Assembly (NCBI RefSeq): GCF_025751495.1
Contig: NZ_JAOWKZ010000006.1
Coordinates: 1 to 38,927 of the forward strand
Reading direction: 5' to 3'
Length of the DNA: 38,927 nt
Source of the DNA: Albidovulum litorale
GTDB taxonomy: Bacteria; Pseudomonadota; Alphaproteobacteria; Rhodobacterales; Rhodobacteraceae
Below the pieces are notes generated by a model, which saw only the letters and a list, made by a program, of their open reading frames with translations, was not told the origin of the DNA and made no database searches. The translations under genes and the position numbers were made by a program. Positions 31,313 through 38,927 of this stretch are shown here, piece by piece. Each line of letters opens with the position of its first letter. The stretch's first letter is position 1.

Positions 31313-32008
31313 TCATCCATCCGGCAACTCGACGGTTTCGGCGTTGAGGGTCCAGCCACTCAGCATGCGCGACTCCCCGTCGAGAACGAATATGGTCTCA
31401 TCGCTTGGCTCGACGCGCAACAGCCCCGACACCCGAACCGGCAGATAAACGGATTCGACCTGTTGATCCACGCGCAGTCTGACTCTGACGAGTTGGTTTG
31501 GTGGTGGCGGCGGAAGGTGGCTGCACATTCCGACCTGCGGCACCAGATAGCCGAAACCGCTGCCATCCGCGTCTGGCGGTGCAGGGATGATATAGCCCGA
31601 GATCGAGACCTCGACGCCATCGAAGATGGGGTTGGTGGCCATGCGGGCGCTCTGCCGCTTCCTGGCGACGTCCCAGCGCTGCTCAAGCAGCGCTTCCACA
31701 TCGTGACCATTCGCTTCAAGCACTTCCCGCGCGGCGGTGCGGCGGACCTCCAGGCGCGTGCGTGTCTCCTCATCAAGATCAGTGCCAGCGAGCTTTTCGT
31801 CCGACTGAACCAACAGTTTCAATTCGTTCAGCATGTCGACCCCCATGGCTGCGTAGGGGTCGTCAAAGGCCACCGCCAACGGATCCGCCAAGTCTGAGAA
31901 CTCGATCGCCTCCGGTTCTGCAGTTGCTTGAGTGGCGGCCAATAAGGCCGCCACAAAGACAGAGATCAAGAATCGCACGCTGACTTCTTGTTGCCTGAAT
32001 GCAATCAC
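31313..32008 (-). CDS. Exported DUF3299 protein (copy B) inside the hydrolase cluster
   Basis: A 231-residue protein starting at GTG 32008, 2 bases after the stop of D-aminoacylase copy 3, so translation is probably coupled. A second GTG ten codons in is an alternative start. A Sec signal (RFLISVFVAALLAATQATA) precedes a domain with AIEFSDLADPLA, GYIIPAPPDADG and GMCSHLPPPPPNQLVRVRL, the DUF3299 hallmark also seen in the protein at 17182. Its role is unknown. Its presence between two exported deacylase genes and its relative beside an ABC transporter suggest a shared accessory function, perhaps metal handling; this is inference. Confidence 0.85.
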   Translation of the reverse strand: MIAFRQQEVSVRFLISVFVAALLAATQATAEPEAIEFSDLADPLAVAFDDPYAAMGVDMLNELKLLVQSDEKLAGTDLDEETRTRLEVRRTAAREVLEANGHDVEALLEQRWDVARKRQSARMATNPIFDGVEVSISGYIIPAPPDADGSGFGYLVPQVGMCSHLPPPPPNQLVRVRLRVDQQVESVYLPVRVSGLLRVEPSDETIFVLDGESRMLSGWTLNAETVELPDG

Positions 32009-32010
32009 GA

Positions 32011-33642
32011 TCAGTTTCCACCGTCCACGGGGAAAGCACCCGTGAAGTCACTGGGCATCCCGGTCGAGAATTCGGCATTCCATGCTTCCAGCGAGACCGG
32101 CACGAAGCGCGGCTTGTCTTCGGGCTCAAACCGGATCGGCTGACCGGCGAAGACAGGAAGCAGCACATCGTCACGCACGGTGACCTGACCGTTGACGATC
32201 ACGGCTTTCATGCCCGTCGAAGGGGTGGCACCCTTATCGTAGGTCGAATTGTCCGTGAAGCGTTCGGGATCGAACACCACGATATCGGCAACCATCCCGG
32301 TCTGGATGCGGCCACGTTCCTGCATCGCCTTCAGGCCCGTATCGCCCAGATGCTTGGCCGCGTTGTAGCTGAGGATCGACATCAGTTGCATCATCGGGAT
32401 GTTGTGTTCCCGACCGAGCCGGATCGTTGCGCCCCGGGATCCGGCGGTCCGGGGGTGTGTGCCGCCCAGCTGGTCCATCGGGAAATCCCACGGGGCGTCG
32501 TAGGGCTGGGCACCAACCCCATCGCTGGCCATGGTCACGCCCTTCAGCGTCAGCCACTTCGCCTGATCTTCTTCGGGCATCTTGAATACGACGACCGGCC
32601 TGGTCGGTTCGGATGCGATGGTCGCCTTGTAGGTCTCTAGGGTATAGTACTCATTCGTGACCGGATCCAGAATGGTTTCCTCATAGCGGTTGCCAAGATC
32701 GTCGACCCAGCTTTGAGGCTCCAGAAACTCCGCATTGATCGTGGTAGAGCCTGCAGCGTAAGGATAGATTTCACCCCAGATGTTGAAGCCCCTTTCCTGC
32801 AGCCCTGAAATCAATTCGTGTGTCACGCGCCAGCCGGGGTTGTTGAAGTGCAAGACGATCGCAGGCGCGCCGAGCGCGATTGCGTTTGCGATGAGTTCCT
32901 GCGCGCCGTTGACCTCGGTCGTGTCGTTGCCAAGCGTATAGCGTGTATGCGAGCCCGTCGGACGGCCATAGCGTGCGCCAACCTTCTGCACCTCGAACAA
33001 CTCGCGGGAAGAGATGCCCGCTCTCATATAGCCCGTGGTGCTGCCAATGCCGGGTGCGCCGGCCTGCAGGCCCTTGTCAAGCTCTTCGAGAATCGCGTTG
33101 CCCTGTTCCAGAGTCGGGCGCGTCACGCTCCAGCCTGTTTTCGCCCGAGTTGTGTAAGCGGCTACGGGGCCGTTTATCAGGTACTCGGCGCCGTCCGAAC
33201 CGTCGAGCACCATCGCCCGGGCGAACTCGTGGCTGACCGCGCAGCCATAGTTGGCCTGGGTCACACCGGCGCGCGCCTCGTACCAGGCGGCGACATAGGA
33301 TCCCGCACAGCCCATCTCGAAATCCATGCTGCTGGTCAACCCGTCGCGCAACCCGAGGGAATAACCGATCGGCATCTGAAAGTGGAAATGCGTGTCGATG
33401 AAGCCCGGCGCCACGATATGGCCGGTCGCATCAATGGTCTCGGCACCCGTCAGCGGGTCCTTGCTGATCGCAACGATGCGCCCGTCCTTCACGCCGACAT
33501 TGGCGATATCGTCGAACAGGGTTTCAGGGTCCATGACCCGGCCGTTGTTGATCACCAGATCATAGTCTTGTGCATAAACAGCGGTGGCGACCAGAGTGCT
33601 GAGCATGAGCGCACCTGGCAGAAATTTCTTACTTGGGCGCAT
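32011..33642 (-). CDS. N-acyl-D-amino-acid deacylase (D-aminoacylase) family, copy 3
   Basis: A 543-residue exported amidohydrolase with a signal peptide (FLPGALMLSTLVATAVYAQ). Landmarks match copies 1 and 2: GFIDTHFHFQ with both His (85 and 87), EMGCAGSYVAAWY, SHTRYTLGND, VLHFNN, GTHPRTAG and GRIQTGMVADIVVFDP. It is more divergent from copy 2 in the middle (AYTTRAKTGWS, YKATIASEP, SDGVGAQPYDAPW). These differences probably change substrate pocket residues while leaving the metal site. It follows the outer-membrane barrel gene and is coupled to the DUF3299 gene. Confidence 0.9.
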   Translation of the reverse strand: MRPSKKFLPGALMLSTLVATAVYAQDYDLVINNGRVMDPETLFDDIANVGVKDGRIVAISKDPLTGAETIDATGHIVAPGFIDTHFHFQMPIGYSLGLRDGLTSSMDFEMGCAGSYVAAWYEARAGVTQANYGCAVSHEFARAMVLDGSDGAEYLINGPVAAYTTRAKTGWSVTRPTLEQGNAILEELDKGLQAGAPGIGSTTGYMRAGISSRELFEVQKVGARYGRPTGSHTRYTLGNDTTEVNGAQELIANAIALGAPAIVLHFNNPGWRVTHELISGLQERGFNIWGEIYPYAAGSTTINAEFLEPQSWVDDLGNRYEETILDPVTNEYYTLETYKATIASEPTRPVVVFKMPEEDQAKWLTLKGVTMASDGVGAQPYDAPWDFPMDQLGGTHPRTAGSRGATIRLGREHNIPMMQLMSILSYNAAKHLGDTGLKAMQERGRIQTGMVADIVVFDPERFTDNSTYDKGATPSTGMKAVIVNGQVTVRDDVLLPVFAGQPIRFEPEDKPRFVPVSLEAWNAEFSTGMPSDFTGAFPVDGGN

Positions 33643-33715
33643 TTCTTACTTCCCTTCTGAGTTACGTTTACAGCTATGTGGCTTCACGAAGCCTTCAAGG
33701 GTCTCAGGCCAGCGG

Positions 33716-34480
33716 CTAAAATCCGATGACCTTGTACCCGACCTGAAGGCTCCAGTCGGCAGGGCGGTGGGCGCCCGCTAGTATCTGCGGTTTGATGAAA
33801 ATCTGGCTGTCGCCGCCAAACGCCTTTCCCATCGGAAAGCCGAAGGTGGTCGTCAGGCTGGCATATCCTTTATCCCTTTCCCAGTCGAAGATGAGGGCCG
33901 GATCAAAGGCAACGAACATTTTTTCGGTCGCAAGTTTGGGCACATAGTAGAAATCGAAGGTGGTCATGTTGATCTTGCTGCGGCCCGCATCTTCGTCGCC
34001 CAGACCGAAGGTCTGAACCAGCGACGGCGCGACGATGGAACCATCCTCGAGGAATTTGGCATAGAATCCGGATAGTTCCAGCACCGTCTGGCCGTTGCCA
34101 AGATCGGGCCGGTCAGCGCTATCGAACGAAAGCTTCGCCGTATAGGCGATCCCGCGCGTCGCATTCACGGCAAGGACATGAATAAATTTCACGTTAAGGT
34201 CGCCAAGCCCAAAACTGTCATCGACTGGGCCTGAGGCGTAGGGCAACGTGAAAGTCAGGGCCTTGTTGTTTCCTGGACCGAACGGCACCGTGAAACTGGC
34301 TTCTAAGAGGCCGTTGGAAAAACCTGATCCGAAATCCGAATACTTGTACTGAATGCCGGCGCTGGTCGCCAGAATGGTCGGGTTGGTGCCGTTGTTCACC
34401 TCGGGTTGGGACTGCGCCCAGGCCCCGGTAACCAAGATTGCCGAACACACAGTTGCGGGGATCGTCAATAGGTGTTTCAT
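33716..34480 (-). CDS. Outer-membrane beta-barrel protein, phenol-MetA-type transporter-like
   Basis: A 254-residue protein with a Sec signal (LLTIPATVCSAILVTGAWAQ) and about a dozen alternating amphipathic strands (GIQYKYSDFGSG, ALTFTLPYASGP, DLNVKFIHVLAVN, SKINMTTFDFYYVP). It ends in Phe (LQVGYKVIGF), the usual C-terminal barrel signal. The layout matches small 'MetA-pathway of phenol degradation'-type putative outer-membrane transporters often found in catabolic operons. It sits between the Tat-exported serine hydrolase and D-aminoacylase copy 3, and is the likely entry port for the cluster's substrate. Confidence 0.8.
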   Translation of the reverse strand: MKHLLTIPATVCSAILVTGAWAQSQPEVNNGTNPTILATSAGIQYKYSDFGSGFSNGLLEASFTVPFGPGNNKALTFTLPYASGPVDDSFGLGDLNVKFIHVLAVNATRGIAYTAKLSFDSADRPDLGNGQTVLELSGFYAKFLEDGSIVAPSLVQTFGLGDEDAGRSKINMTTFDFYYVPKLATEKMFVAFDPALIFDWERDKGYASLTTTFGFPMGKAFGGDSQIFIKPQILAGAHRPADWSLQVGYKVIGF

Positions 34481-34570
34481 TCAGATTCTTCCTTTTTCAC
34501 CGGGACAGCCTCAACCCATAACCAGGTTGCGGATTGCCCTATCCGGTAGCACGGCGAGGTCATCGGGCGC

Positions 34571-36007
34571 TTATCCACCGGCCAGCATTCTCGCAGCGTT
34601 ACGCAGAAATCCCGGGGAATGATCGACTCCCGAGATTTCATCCGGGTTGGGCGCCAACCCGAAATACACGCCACAGAAATCGCGGGAGGGATCGACATAG
34701 ATGCCCTGCCCCATGTTCCCGTGCTTGAACATGGCGCCGTCGTTGAAGACATGGTCCCACTGGGCCGAGTTGTAGTCAGGGACTTCGCCGAACCAGTCCG
34801 TGCCGTATTGCTCTTCGGTCGAGCCTTTGTAGGCCTCGGGATTGCCCATGGTCTGGATGCTTTTCAGCAACCTGTCCGAGATGATCTGCTCCTCCGACAC
34901 CACATTCCAGCTGGGCGTGTAAATCATCGTGTAGCGCAACAAGTCTTCCGGCGTGGTGTTGTGCATTCCGGCGCACAAGGGCGTTCCATCCGGCGCAAGG
35001 GCGGTGATAAAGGCGTTCTTCGCCCCGATTTTTGACCAAACACGTTCGTTCCACGTGGTCTGCCACCGCTCTCCGGTAACAAATTGCGTCAGCAGCACCA
35101 GTGTCTGCGTATTTGCGCCAGAATACCGGAAATGCGAGCCTGCAGGCTCATCGGGCAGCGGTTGGGCGTTCTTCGACATTTCGCGGAAATCGCCCTTGTT
35201 CAGCTCGAAACCGGCCGTGAACCATTTGGCGATCCAGGAATCCGGATTCAGCAAGTTCTCGATGGTTTCCTCGATATCGAGGCCGGAGGACATGTTCATC
35301 ACGTTGCGGACCGTGGCCTGCTCCCATGCCGACCCCCTGACCTCGGGCACATAGGTCGGGACGGGTGCATCCAGATCGATCTTGCCCTCATCGGCGAGCA
35401 TCGCGACGAGCAGACCCACGGTTGGCTTGGATGCCGACATCCAGATATGAATATCCGTGGGGTTCATTCCCGGATAAACCTCGAAAACCACTTTGCCCTT
35501 GTGCGCCATCATCATCGCCTGAACCTGACGCTTGCCGACCAGGTATTCCTTCAGCGGCGGTGTGGGTGTGCCGTCAACGGACGTATAGGTCAGATCCAGG
35601 ATCGACGAATCAATCGCGCGTTCGAGCTTCGAGAATTCCTTCGGGGGTGCGATATAAGAGCATTTGAAGAACTCAGGGATATTTAGGTTGTAGTAGATGG
35701 AGTCTTCGCTGCCGGACTGCCAATTGGGAAAACTGTAATTCCTGGTCGCCTTTTCGACGAATTCCAGAGACTGGGGCGTTTTCCATCTCGCCATCGGGCT
35801 GTCGACTTCAAGCGGCTCAAAACCTGATGCGCCGGCGCGGACTGGCCCGCTCGTCTGTGCAGAGGCAGGCTGGGATGCCAGCCCGAGCCCGGCTGCACTC
35901 GCCGCCGCTCCAACGGCAACGCCGCTTGCCATGAAGCTGCGCCGGGAAATACTCTTCAGAGCGTCGTCATCTTTGTCGTGGTCGATGCCCGCCAATTTAG
36001 TAACCAT
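34571..36007 (-). CDS. Tat-exported S12 serine hydrolase (class C beta-lactamase / NylB-like)
   Basis: A 478-residue protein. The ATG at 36007 (MVTKLAGIDH) has GGAG 9 bases upstream. It carries a twin-arginine signal (SRRSFMASGVAVGAAASAAG, Arg22-Arg23) with cleavage near PASA-QT. The nucleophile is Ser191 in WMSASKPTVG (SxxK, Lys194). FRYSGANTQTL provides the Tyr-Ser motif, and a conserved FKHGNMGQG lies near the C-terminus. The long N-terminal region before the SxxK (~140 residues of mature protein) and Tat export resemble 6-aminohexanoate-dimer-hydrolase-like amidases. MlrB of microcystin breakdown belongs to the same fold class. Tat export implies folding, perhaps with partners, in the cytoplasm. 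Confidence 0.87.
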   Translation of the reverse strand: MVTKLAGIDHDKDDDALKSISRRSFMASGVAVGAAASAAGLGLASQPASAQTSGPVRAGASGFEPLEVDSPMARWKTPQSLEFVEKATRNYSFPNWQSGSEDSIYYNLNIPEFFKCSYIAPPKEFSKLERAIDSSILDLTYTSVDGTPTPPLKEYLVGKRQVQAMMMAHKGKVVFEVYPGMNPTDIHIWMSASKPTVGLLVAMLADEGKIDLDAPVPTYVPEVRGSAWEQATVRNVMNMSSGLDIEETIENLLNPDSWIAKWFTAGFELNKGDFREMSKNAQPLPDEPAGSHFRYSGANTQTLVLLTQFVTGERWQTTWNERVWSKIGAKNAFITALAPDGTPLCAGMHNTTPEDLLRYTMIYTPSWNVVSEEQIISDRLLKSIQTMGNPEAYKGSTEEQYGTDWFGEVPDYNSAQWDHVFNDGAMFKHGNMGQGIYVDPSRDFCGVYFGLAPNPDEISGVDHSPGFLRNAARMLAGG

Positions 36008-36035
36008 AGATGAATTCTCCAGCGAGTCCGTGTTT

Positions 36036-37592
36036 TCAGTCTGCAACGACATTACGGATCGCCCTGCCATTGGGTGCGTTCAATACCAGCTCGCCGTCAC
36101 GCACCGAGAAGCCGCCGTTCACGATCACGGTTTGCACGCCCACGGTCGGTTGATTGGCGTTCTCGAAGGTGGCCAGGTCAGCCACCGTGGCGGGATCGAA
36201 GACGACGATGTCCGCGTCCATGCCCACCTGAATCCGGCCCTTGGTGCGCATCTGCGGCACGCTGTCTTCCAGCGTCTGTGCCGGCAGCAGCGACATCTTG
36301 CGGATCGCTTCGGAAAGCGACAGTATCCCGCGTTCGCGCACATAGGACCGCAGGACCTTGGTATACGCGCCTGTTGACCGCGGATGGCTGAACACATTGT
36401 CGGGAAGCGGCCATTCATCGCCATCGTATAGCAGAATGTTGCCGTTTTCATCGAAATAGGACCAGAGCACGGAATCCGAGGCGATCGCTGTCGCGGGATT
36501 GGTCACCGAAACGTCCAGCAGCGACAGGGCCGCGGGATCGGCCTCGTCCAGGAAATGCCAGACGATGAAGGTGCCGGGCTTGTTGGCCTGATAATCGGCA
36601 AGTTCATCCTCGGTCATCCGATCCGCGCCAAGCTGGAAGTTGTTGGCGGTCGAGTCCATCCGGTCGCGCCAGTTCGGGCCGCTGAACATGGCCGCGCCGA
36701 CCACGGTGCTGGCTGCGCCGTAGGGATAGGCTTCGGTCGTGACGTTGATTCCCTGGGCCTGCGCCTTTTCCACCAGCGCCATCGTGGCTTCGATATCCGA
36801 TAGCGAGGTCGAATTGATATGGCATAGATGCATGTGCGCGCCTGTTATGGCGGCGAGGCTGATCAGCTCCTGAATCGCCTCGAACGAGCTTTGTGGCTCG
36901 GTGTTGCTGGCATAGCGCACATGGGTATAGGTCGGGACATTGTATTTGTTGGCCAGTTCGGCCAGCGCGTAATACTCTTTGTGTCCAAAACCCGGCGCAT
37001 AGCCGGCGTTGATGCCGATACCCAGCGCACCGTCCTTCAGGCCCTGTTCGAGCAGCGACATGATACGCTCGGATTGTTCCGCGCTGGCGATGTCCTGCTT
37101 CCAGTCGGTGCGGCCCTGCGCATCCGTGAAAAACGCCGCCGTGGCCAAGGGATCGGTATCGCTGAAGGTCGCAATCCGGCTGTGGGTCCAGCCTGCGGAC
37201 GCGCCATAGTTCATCGGCAGCTTCTTCGTGGCCTGTTCCTCATACCAGTCGCCGACCGGCACAATGCCGGATTCAAGCTCCAGCGCCGTGGTAACGCCCT
37301 GGATGACCTGCATCCTGTAGTCGCCGATGTTCTGGCCATGGGAATGCAGGTCGATGAAGCCCGGCGACACGACATGGCCGGTGGCGTCGATCACCACATC
37401 ACCCGCCAGCGGGAATTCGCTGATCGCCATGATTTTGTCGCCCTCGATGGCGACGTTGCGAATCGCATCAAGACCGGTTTCGGGGTCGATCACCCTCCCG
37501 CCGACTATGACGATGTCATTCGCCAGCACGGCCGTAGTCGACAACAGCAGAGCCACCATCGTGGCGGCCCCCGAGGTTCTTGTTCGTAGCAT
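36036..37592 (-). CDS. D-aminoacylase-like exported amidohydrolase (copy 4, divergent)
   Basis: A 518-residue protein. The ATG at 37592 (MLRTRTSGAA) has GGGAG 7 bases upstream. A Sec signal (ATMVALLLSTTAVLAND) precedes an amidohydrolase domain with His83-x-His85 (GFIDLHSHGQ), THVRYASNTE, HLCHINSTS, TTEAYPYGAAST, the D-aminoacylase signature FSHPRSTGAYTKVLR, and GRIQVGMDADIVVFDP. The segment corresponding to the metal-bridging Cys reads ESGIVPVGDW, without Cys, so its metal centre differs from copies 1-3. It is the first gene of the nine-gene minus-strand cluster and faces the AraC-type gene across a 175-bp promoter region. Confidence 0.9.
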   Translation of the reverse strand: MLRTRTSGAATMVALLLSTTAVLANDIVIVGGRVIDPETGLDAIRNVAIEGDKIMAISEFPLAGDVVIDATGHVVSPGFIDLHSHGQNIGDYRMQVIQGVTTALELESGIVPVGDWYEEQATKKLPMNYGASAGWTHSRIATFSDTDPLATAAFFTDAQGRTDWKQDIASAEQSERIMSLLEQGLKDGALGIGINAGYAPGFGHKEYYALAELANKYNVPTYTHVRYASNTEPQSSFEAIQELISLAAITGAHMHLCHINSTSLSDIEATMALVEKAQAQGINVTTEAYPYGAASTVVGAAMFSGPNWRDRMDSTANNFQLGADRMTEDELADYQANKPGTFIVWHFLDEADPAALSLLDVSVTNPATAIASDSVLWSYFDENGNILLYDGDEWPLPDNVFSHPRSTGAYTKVLRSYVRERGILSLSEAIRKMSLLPAQTLEDSVPQMRTKGRIQVGMDADIVVFDPATVADLATFENANQPTVGVQTVIVNGGFSVRDGELVLNAPNGRAIRNVVAD

Positions 37593-37767
37593 TTTCAAGC
37601 TCCCGCGATTGCATAGGTGATTAGCGCCGAGCGCTCGTAACCAGAATCTCTTCGTGTCTGGCCTGAAAGCTACACTGCCCGTGAGGTCAGGTCTTTGCAT
37701 CTCATGCCCGCAGTGGCACAATTGTATAGCGTGTGGTTAAGCCCCTTAAAGATGAGAAAAAGCCCGG
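37593..37767. promoter_or_regulatory. Divergent promoter region of the hydrolase cluster and AraC-type gene
   Basis: 175 bases between two divergent starts. It must hold the promoters of both the regulator (plus) and the first cluster gene (minus), and is the expected binding site of the AraC-type protein. No clear -35/-10 pair or palindromic operator could be picked out by eye. Confidence 0.5.
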
Positions 37768-38835
37768 ATGAGCAAGCCATCTGCCCCGAAATTTACCCGA
37801 GCAATGTTGGTTTTGTACCCGCTCGGCAAGGCATTCGCCTTGCGCGGCGGCGATATCGACGCTTTGCTTGCCCGCAACAGGATTCCGCTCGGCGCGCTGT
37901 CCGATCCTGCGATGCTGGTTGAGGCGACCGCCTGTTATGCTGCCATGGAGGACATGGCCGAAACTCTCGGCGACCCGTATTTTGGCGCAACGGTGGCGAT
38001 CGAAGTCGCCCGGAAGGGGACGCCCGGGCTCCGGGAAGCGGCGAGCCACGCGGCTACCCTTGGAGATTTCCTCTCCCGGGTGATTGTGGAGGTTTCGAAG
38101 CAAGTTGATAATGTCAGGTATTCCTTAATCGTTTTACCCGACGTTGCAAGCTTGGAGATTCTGCGCACGATCAGGGTGTTGAGGCCATCAAGACAATTGG
38201 ATGCAGTCGGCGTCGCCTTCTACGTGACCGTGATCAGACAGGGTATCGGTGGCACTTTTGACCCCAAAGACATCCTCGTCACTGTGCCGACCACCGCAGG
38301 TCTTCCGCCGGGGTTTCTGCCGAAACAGGCGCTTGTGAAATCCGAGATCAACGGCTTGCGGATTTCTTTTCCGCCGCAATGGCTTTGGACGCCATTCTCG
38401 CTGGACTGGGACCTGGTGGAAGCGTCACGAGGGGAATTCGCGCCCGACGGCACCAGCGAAGCACCCCTTTCCTATCTTCGTAGCATGCTTGCGGATAACA
38501 TCGCTCAACACGATCTGACTCTTGATGTATTTGCCGCAATCTGTGGCCTGCATCCACGTCGTGTACAGCGCATCCTACAGGCAAAGGGCACCTCCTTCAG
38601 CCAGATGAAAGACGACGTGCGCCAGAGCGTCAGCGAAGACCTCCTCTCGAACACAACTCTACCCATCTCGCAAGTCGCCCTTCAGGTAGGCCTCTCCGGC
38701 CCGGCCGCCCTCGACAGGGCATTCAGGCGATGGACCGGCAAGACGCCGACAGGATTTCGGGCCGAATCCAAATCGGATCCGGATGCCCAAGTTGTGGATA
38801 ACGGATCCGGGTCCAGTACCAGCAACGAACCGTAA
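37768..38835 (+). CDS. AraC-family transcriptional regulator (OruR/ArgR-like, Arabinose_bd type)
   Basis: A 355-residue regulator starting MSKPSAPKFT. The N-terminal ~200 residues match the Arabinose_bd (PF12625-type) effector domain, with GGDIDALLARNRIPLGALSD near the start. The C-terminal ~90 residues form the double-HTH AraC domain: LTLDVFAAICGLHPRRVQRI and LPISQVALQVGLSGPAALDR, then FRRWTGKTPTGFR. It is divergent from the amidohydrolase at 36036 and is the only regulator in the hydrolase region, so it is the natural controller of the cluster, probably as an activator responding to the substrate or a product. Regulators of this subtype often respond to amino acids. Confidence 0.92.
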   Translation: MSKPSAPKFTRAMLVLYPLGKAFALRGGDIDALLARNRIPLGALSDPAMLVEATACYAAMEDMAETLGDPYFGATVAIEVARKGTPGLREAASHAATLGDFLSRVIVEVSKQVDNVRYSLIVLPDVASLEILRTIRVLRPSRQLDAVGVAFYVTVIRQGIGGTFDPKDILVTVPTTAGLPPGFLPKQALVKSEINGLRISFPPQWLWTPFSLDWDLVEASRGEFAPDGTSEAPLSYLRSMLADNIAQHDLTLDVFAAICGLHPRRVQRILQAKGTSFSQMKDDVRQSVSEDLLSNTTLPISQVALQVGLSGPAALDRAFRRWTGKTPTGFRAESKSDPDAQVVDNGSGSSTSNEP

Positions 38836-38850
38836 AGGATGAGCCCTAAC

Positions 38851-38927
38851 GGTGCTGGCAGACAAATGCGAACTCGTCTCTACAAGGACAGGATGGCTGT
38901 CCCTTATGCCGCGCCGAGCTGGCGCCA
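38851..38927 (-). mobile_element. IS6-family element 4, 3' end (runs out of window)
   Basis: The terminal repeat GGTGCTGGCAGACAAATGCG at 38851 matches the left end of the IS6 element at 8936. The minus strand then enters the C-terminal codons of a transposase (WRQLGAA and stop at 38904-38906). Orientation is the same as IS6 element 1. The terminal codons differ from those of elements 1 and 2, so it is a different IS6 variant. Confidence 0.75.

Noticed and set aside
23160-38835. A complete microcystin-degradation (mlrABCD) cluster
   Set aside because: Only an MlrC fragment and generic S12 hydrolases are present; no MlrA-type membrane protease or MlrD-type transporter was seen.
1-38927. tRNA, rRNA, CRISPR array, integron attC sites or prophage genes
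   Set aside because: None could be recognised by reading; the repeats present are IS ends, gene duplications or short tandem repeats.

Overview
The window looks like an accessory region of an alphaproteobacterial chromosome or large plasmid, most likely from Rhodobacteraceae or relatives. The evidence is high G+C coding sequence, Shine-Dalgarno-led genes, a Crp/Fnr regulator among small conserved proteins of a kind I associate with that group, and a load of IS6, IS5, IS110, IS3 and IS1380 elements. This is inference from gene style, since no rRNA or tRNA is present. No CRISPR array or phage module was seen.

Layout. (1) 1-8250 holds a truncated alpha/beta hydrolase, an SLC13-type permease, a Crp/Fnr regulator with a divergent small gene, and a set of small conserved or exported proteins. 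It ends in a tightly packed small-gene run (6215-8247) with ATGA-type overlaps. (2) 8936-10407 is a pile-up of three IS6-family elements or remnants. (3) 10410-14725 carries a small exported protein, a BamA/TamA-like barrel, IS scars, a DUF389 membrane protein and a glycine-zipper lipoprotein. (4) 14848-17080 holds decayed IS5 and IS110 elements. (5) 17182-19885 encodes an ABC transporter (LolD-like ATPase and FtsX-like permease with a His/Asp-rich loop) plus an exported DUF3299 protein. (6) 19933-23130 holds an IS3 and an IS1380 element flanking the broken start of an MlrC-like (M81) peptidase gene. (7) 23160-38835 is the most interesting part. One D-aminoacylase-family gene on the plus strand faces nine co-directional minus-strand genes, and a divergent AraC-type regulator sits at the far end. 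(8) From 38851 another IS6 element begins and runs out of the window.

The minus-strand cluster, in transcription order from 37592 down to 25293, is: D-aminoacylase-like amidohydrolase, Tat-exported S12 serine hydrolase, outer-membrane barrel, D-aminoacylase (copy 3), DUF3299 protein, D-aminoacylase (copy 2), class A-like serine hydrolase, class C-like serine hydrolase, and imidazolonepropionase/prolidase-like amidohydrolase. Every product carries a Sec- or Tat-type export signal. The set therefore reads as a periplasmic amide- or lactam-hydrolysing pathway with its own outer-membrane channel and regulator. The substrate is not shown by the sequence. N-acyl-D-amino acids, D-residue-containing or cyclic peptides, and beta-lactam-like or other cyclic amides are the natural candidates. 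The adjacent MlrC fragment fits a peptide-degradation theme.

The island has been rearranged. D-aminoacylase copies 1 and 2 form an inverted repeat with an apparently identical 3' tail of about 320 bp. Copy 1 is a mosaic of copies 2 and 3 and has lost one histidine of the metal-binding HxH motif. IS fragments abut several genes, and IS6 ends in the same orientation bracket about 30 kb.
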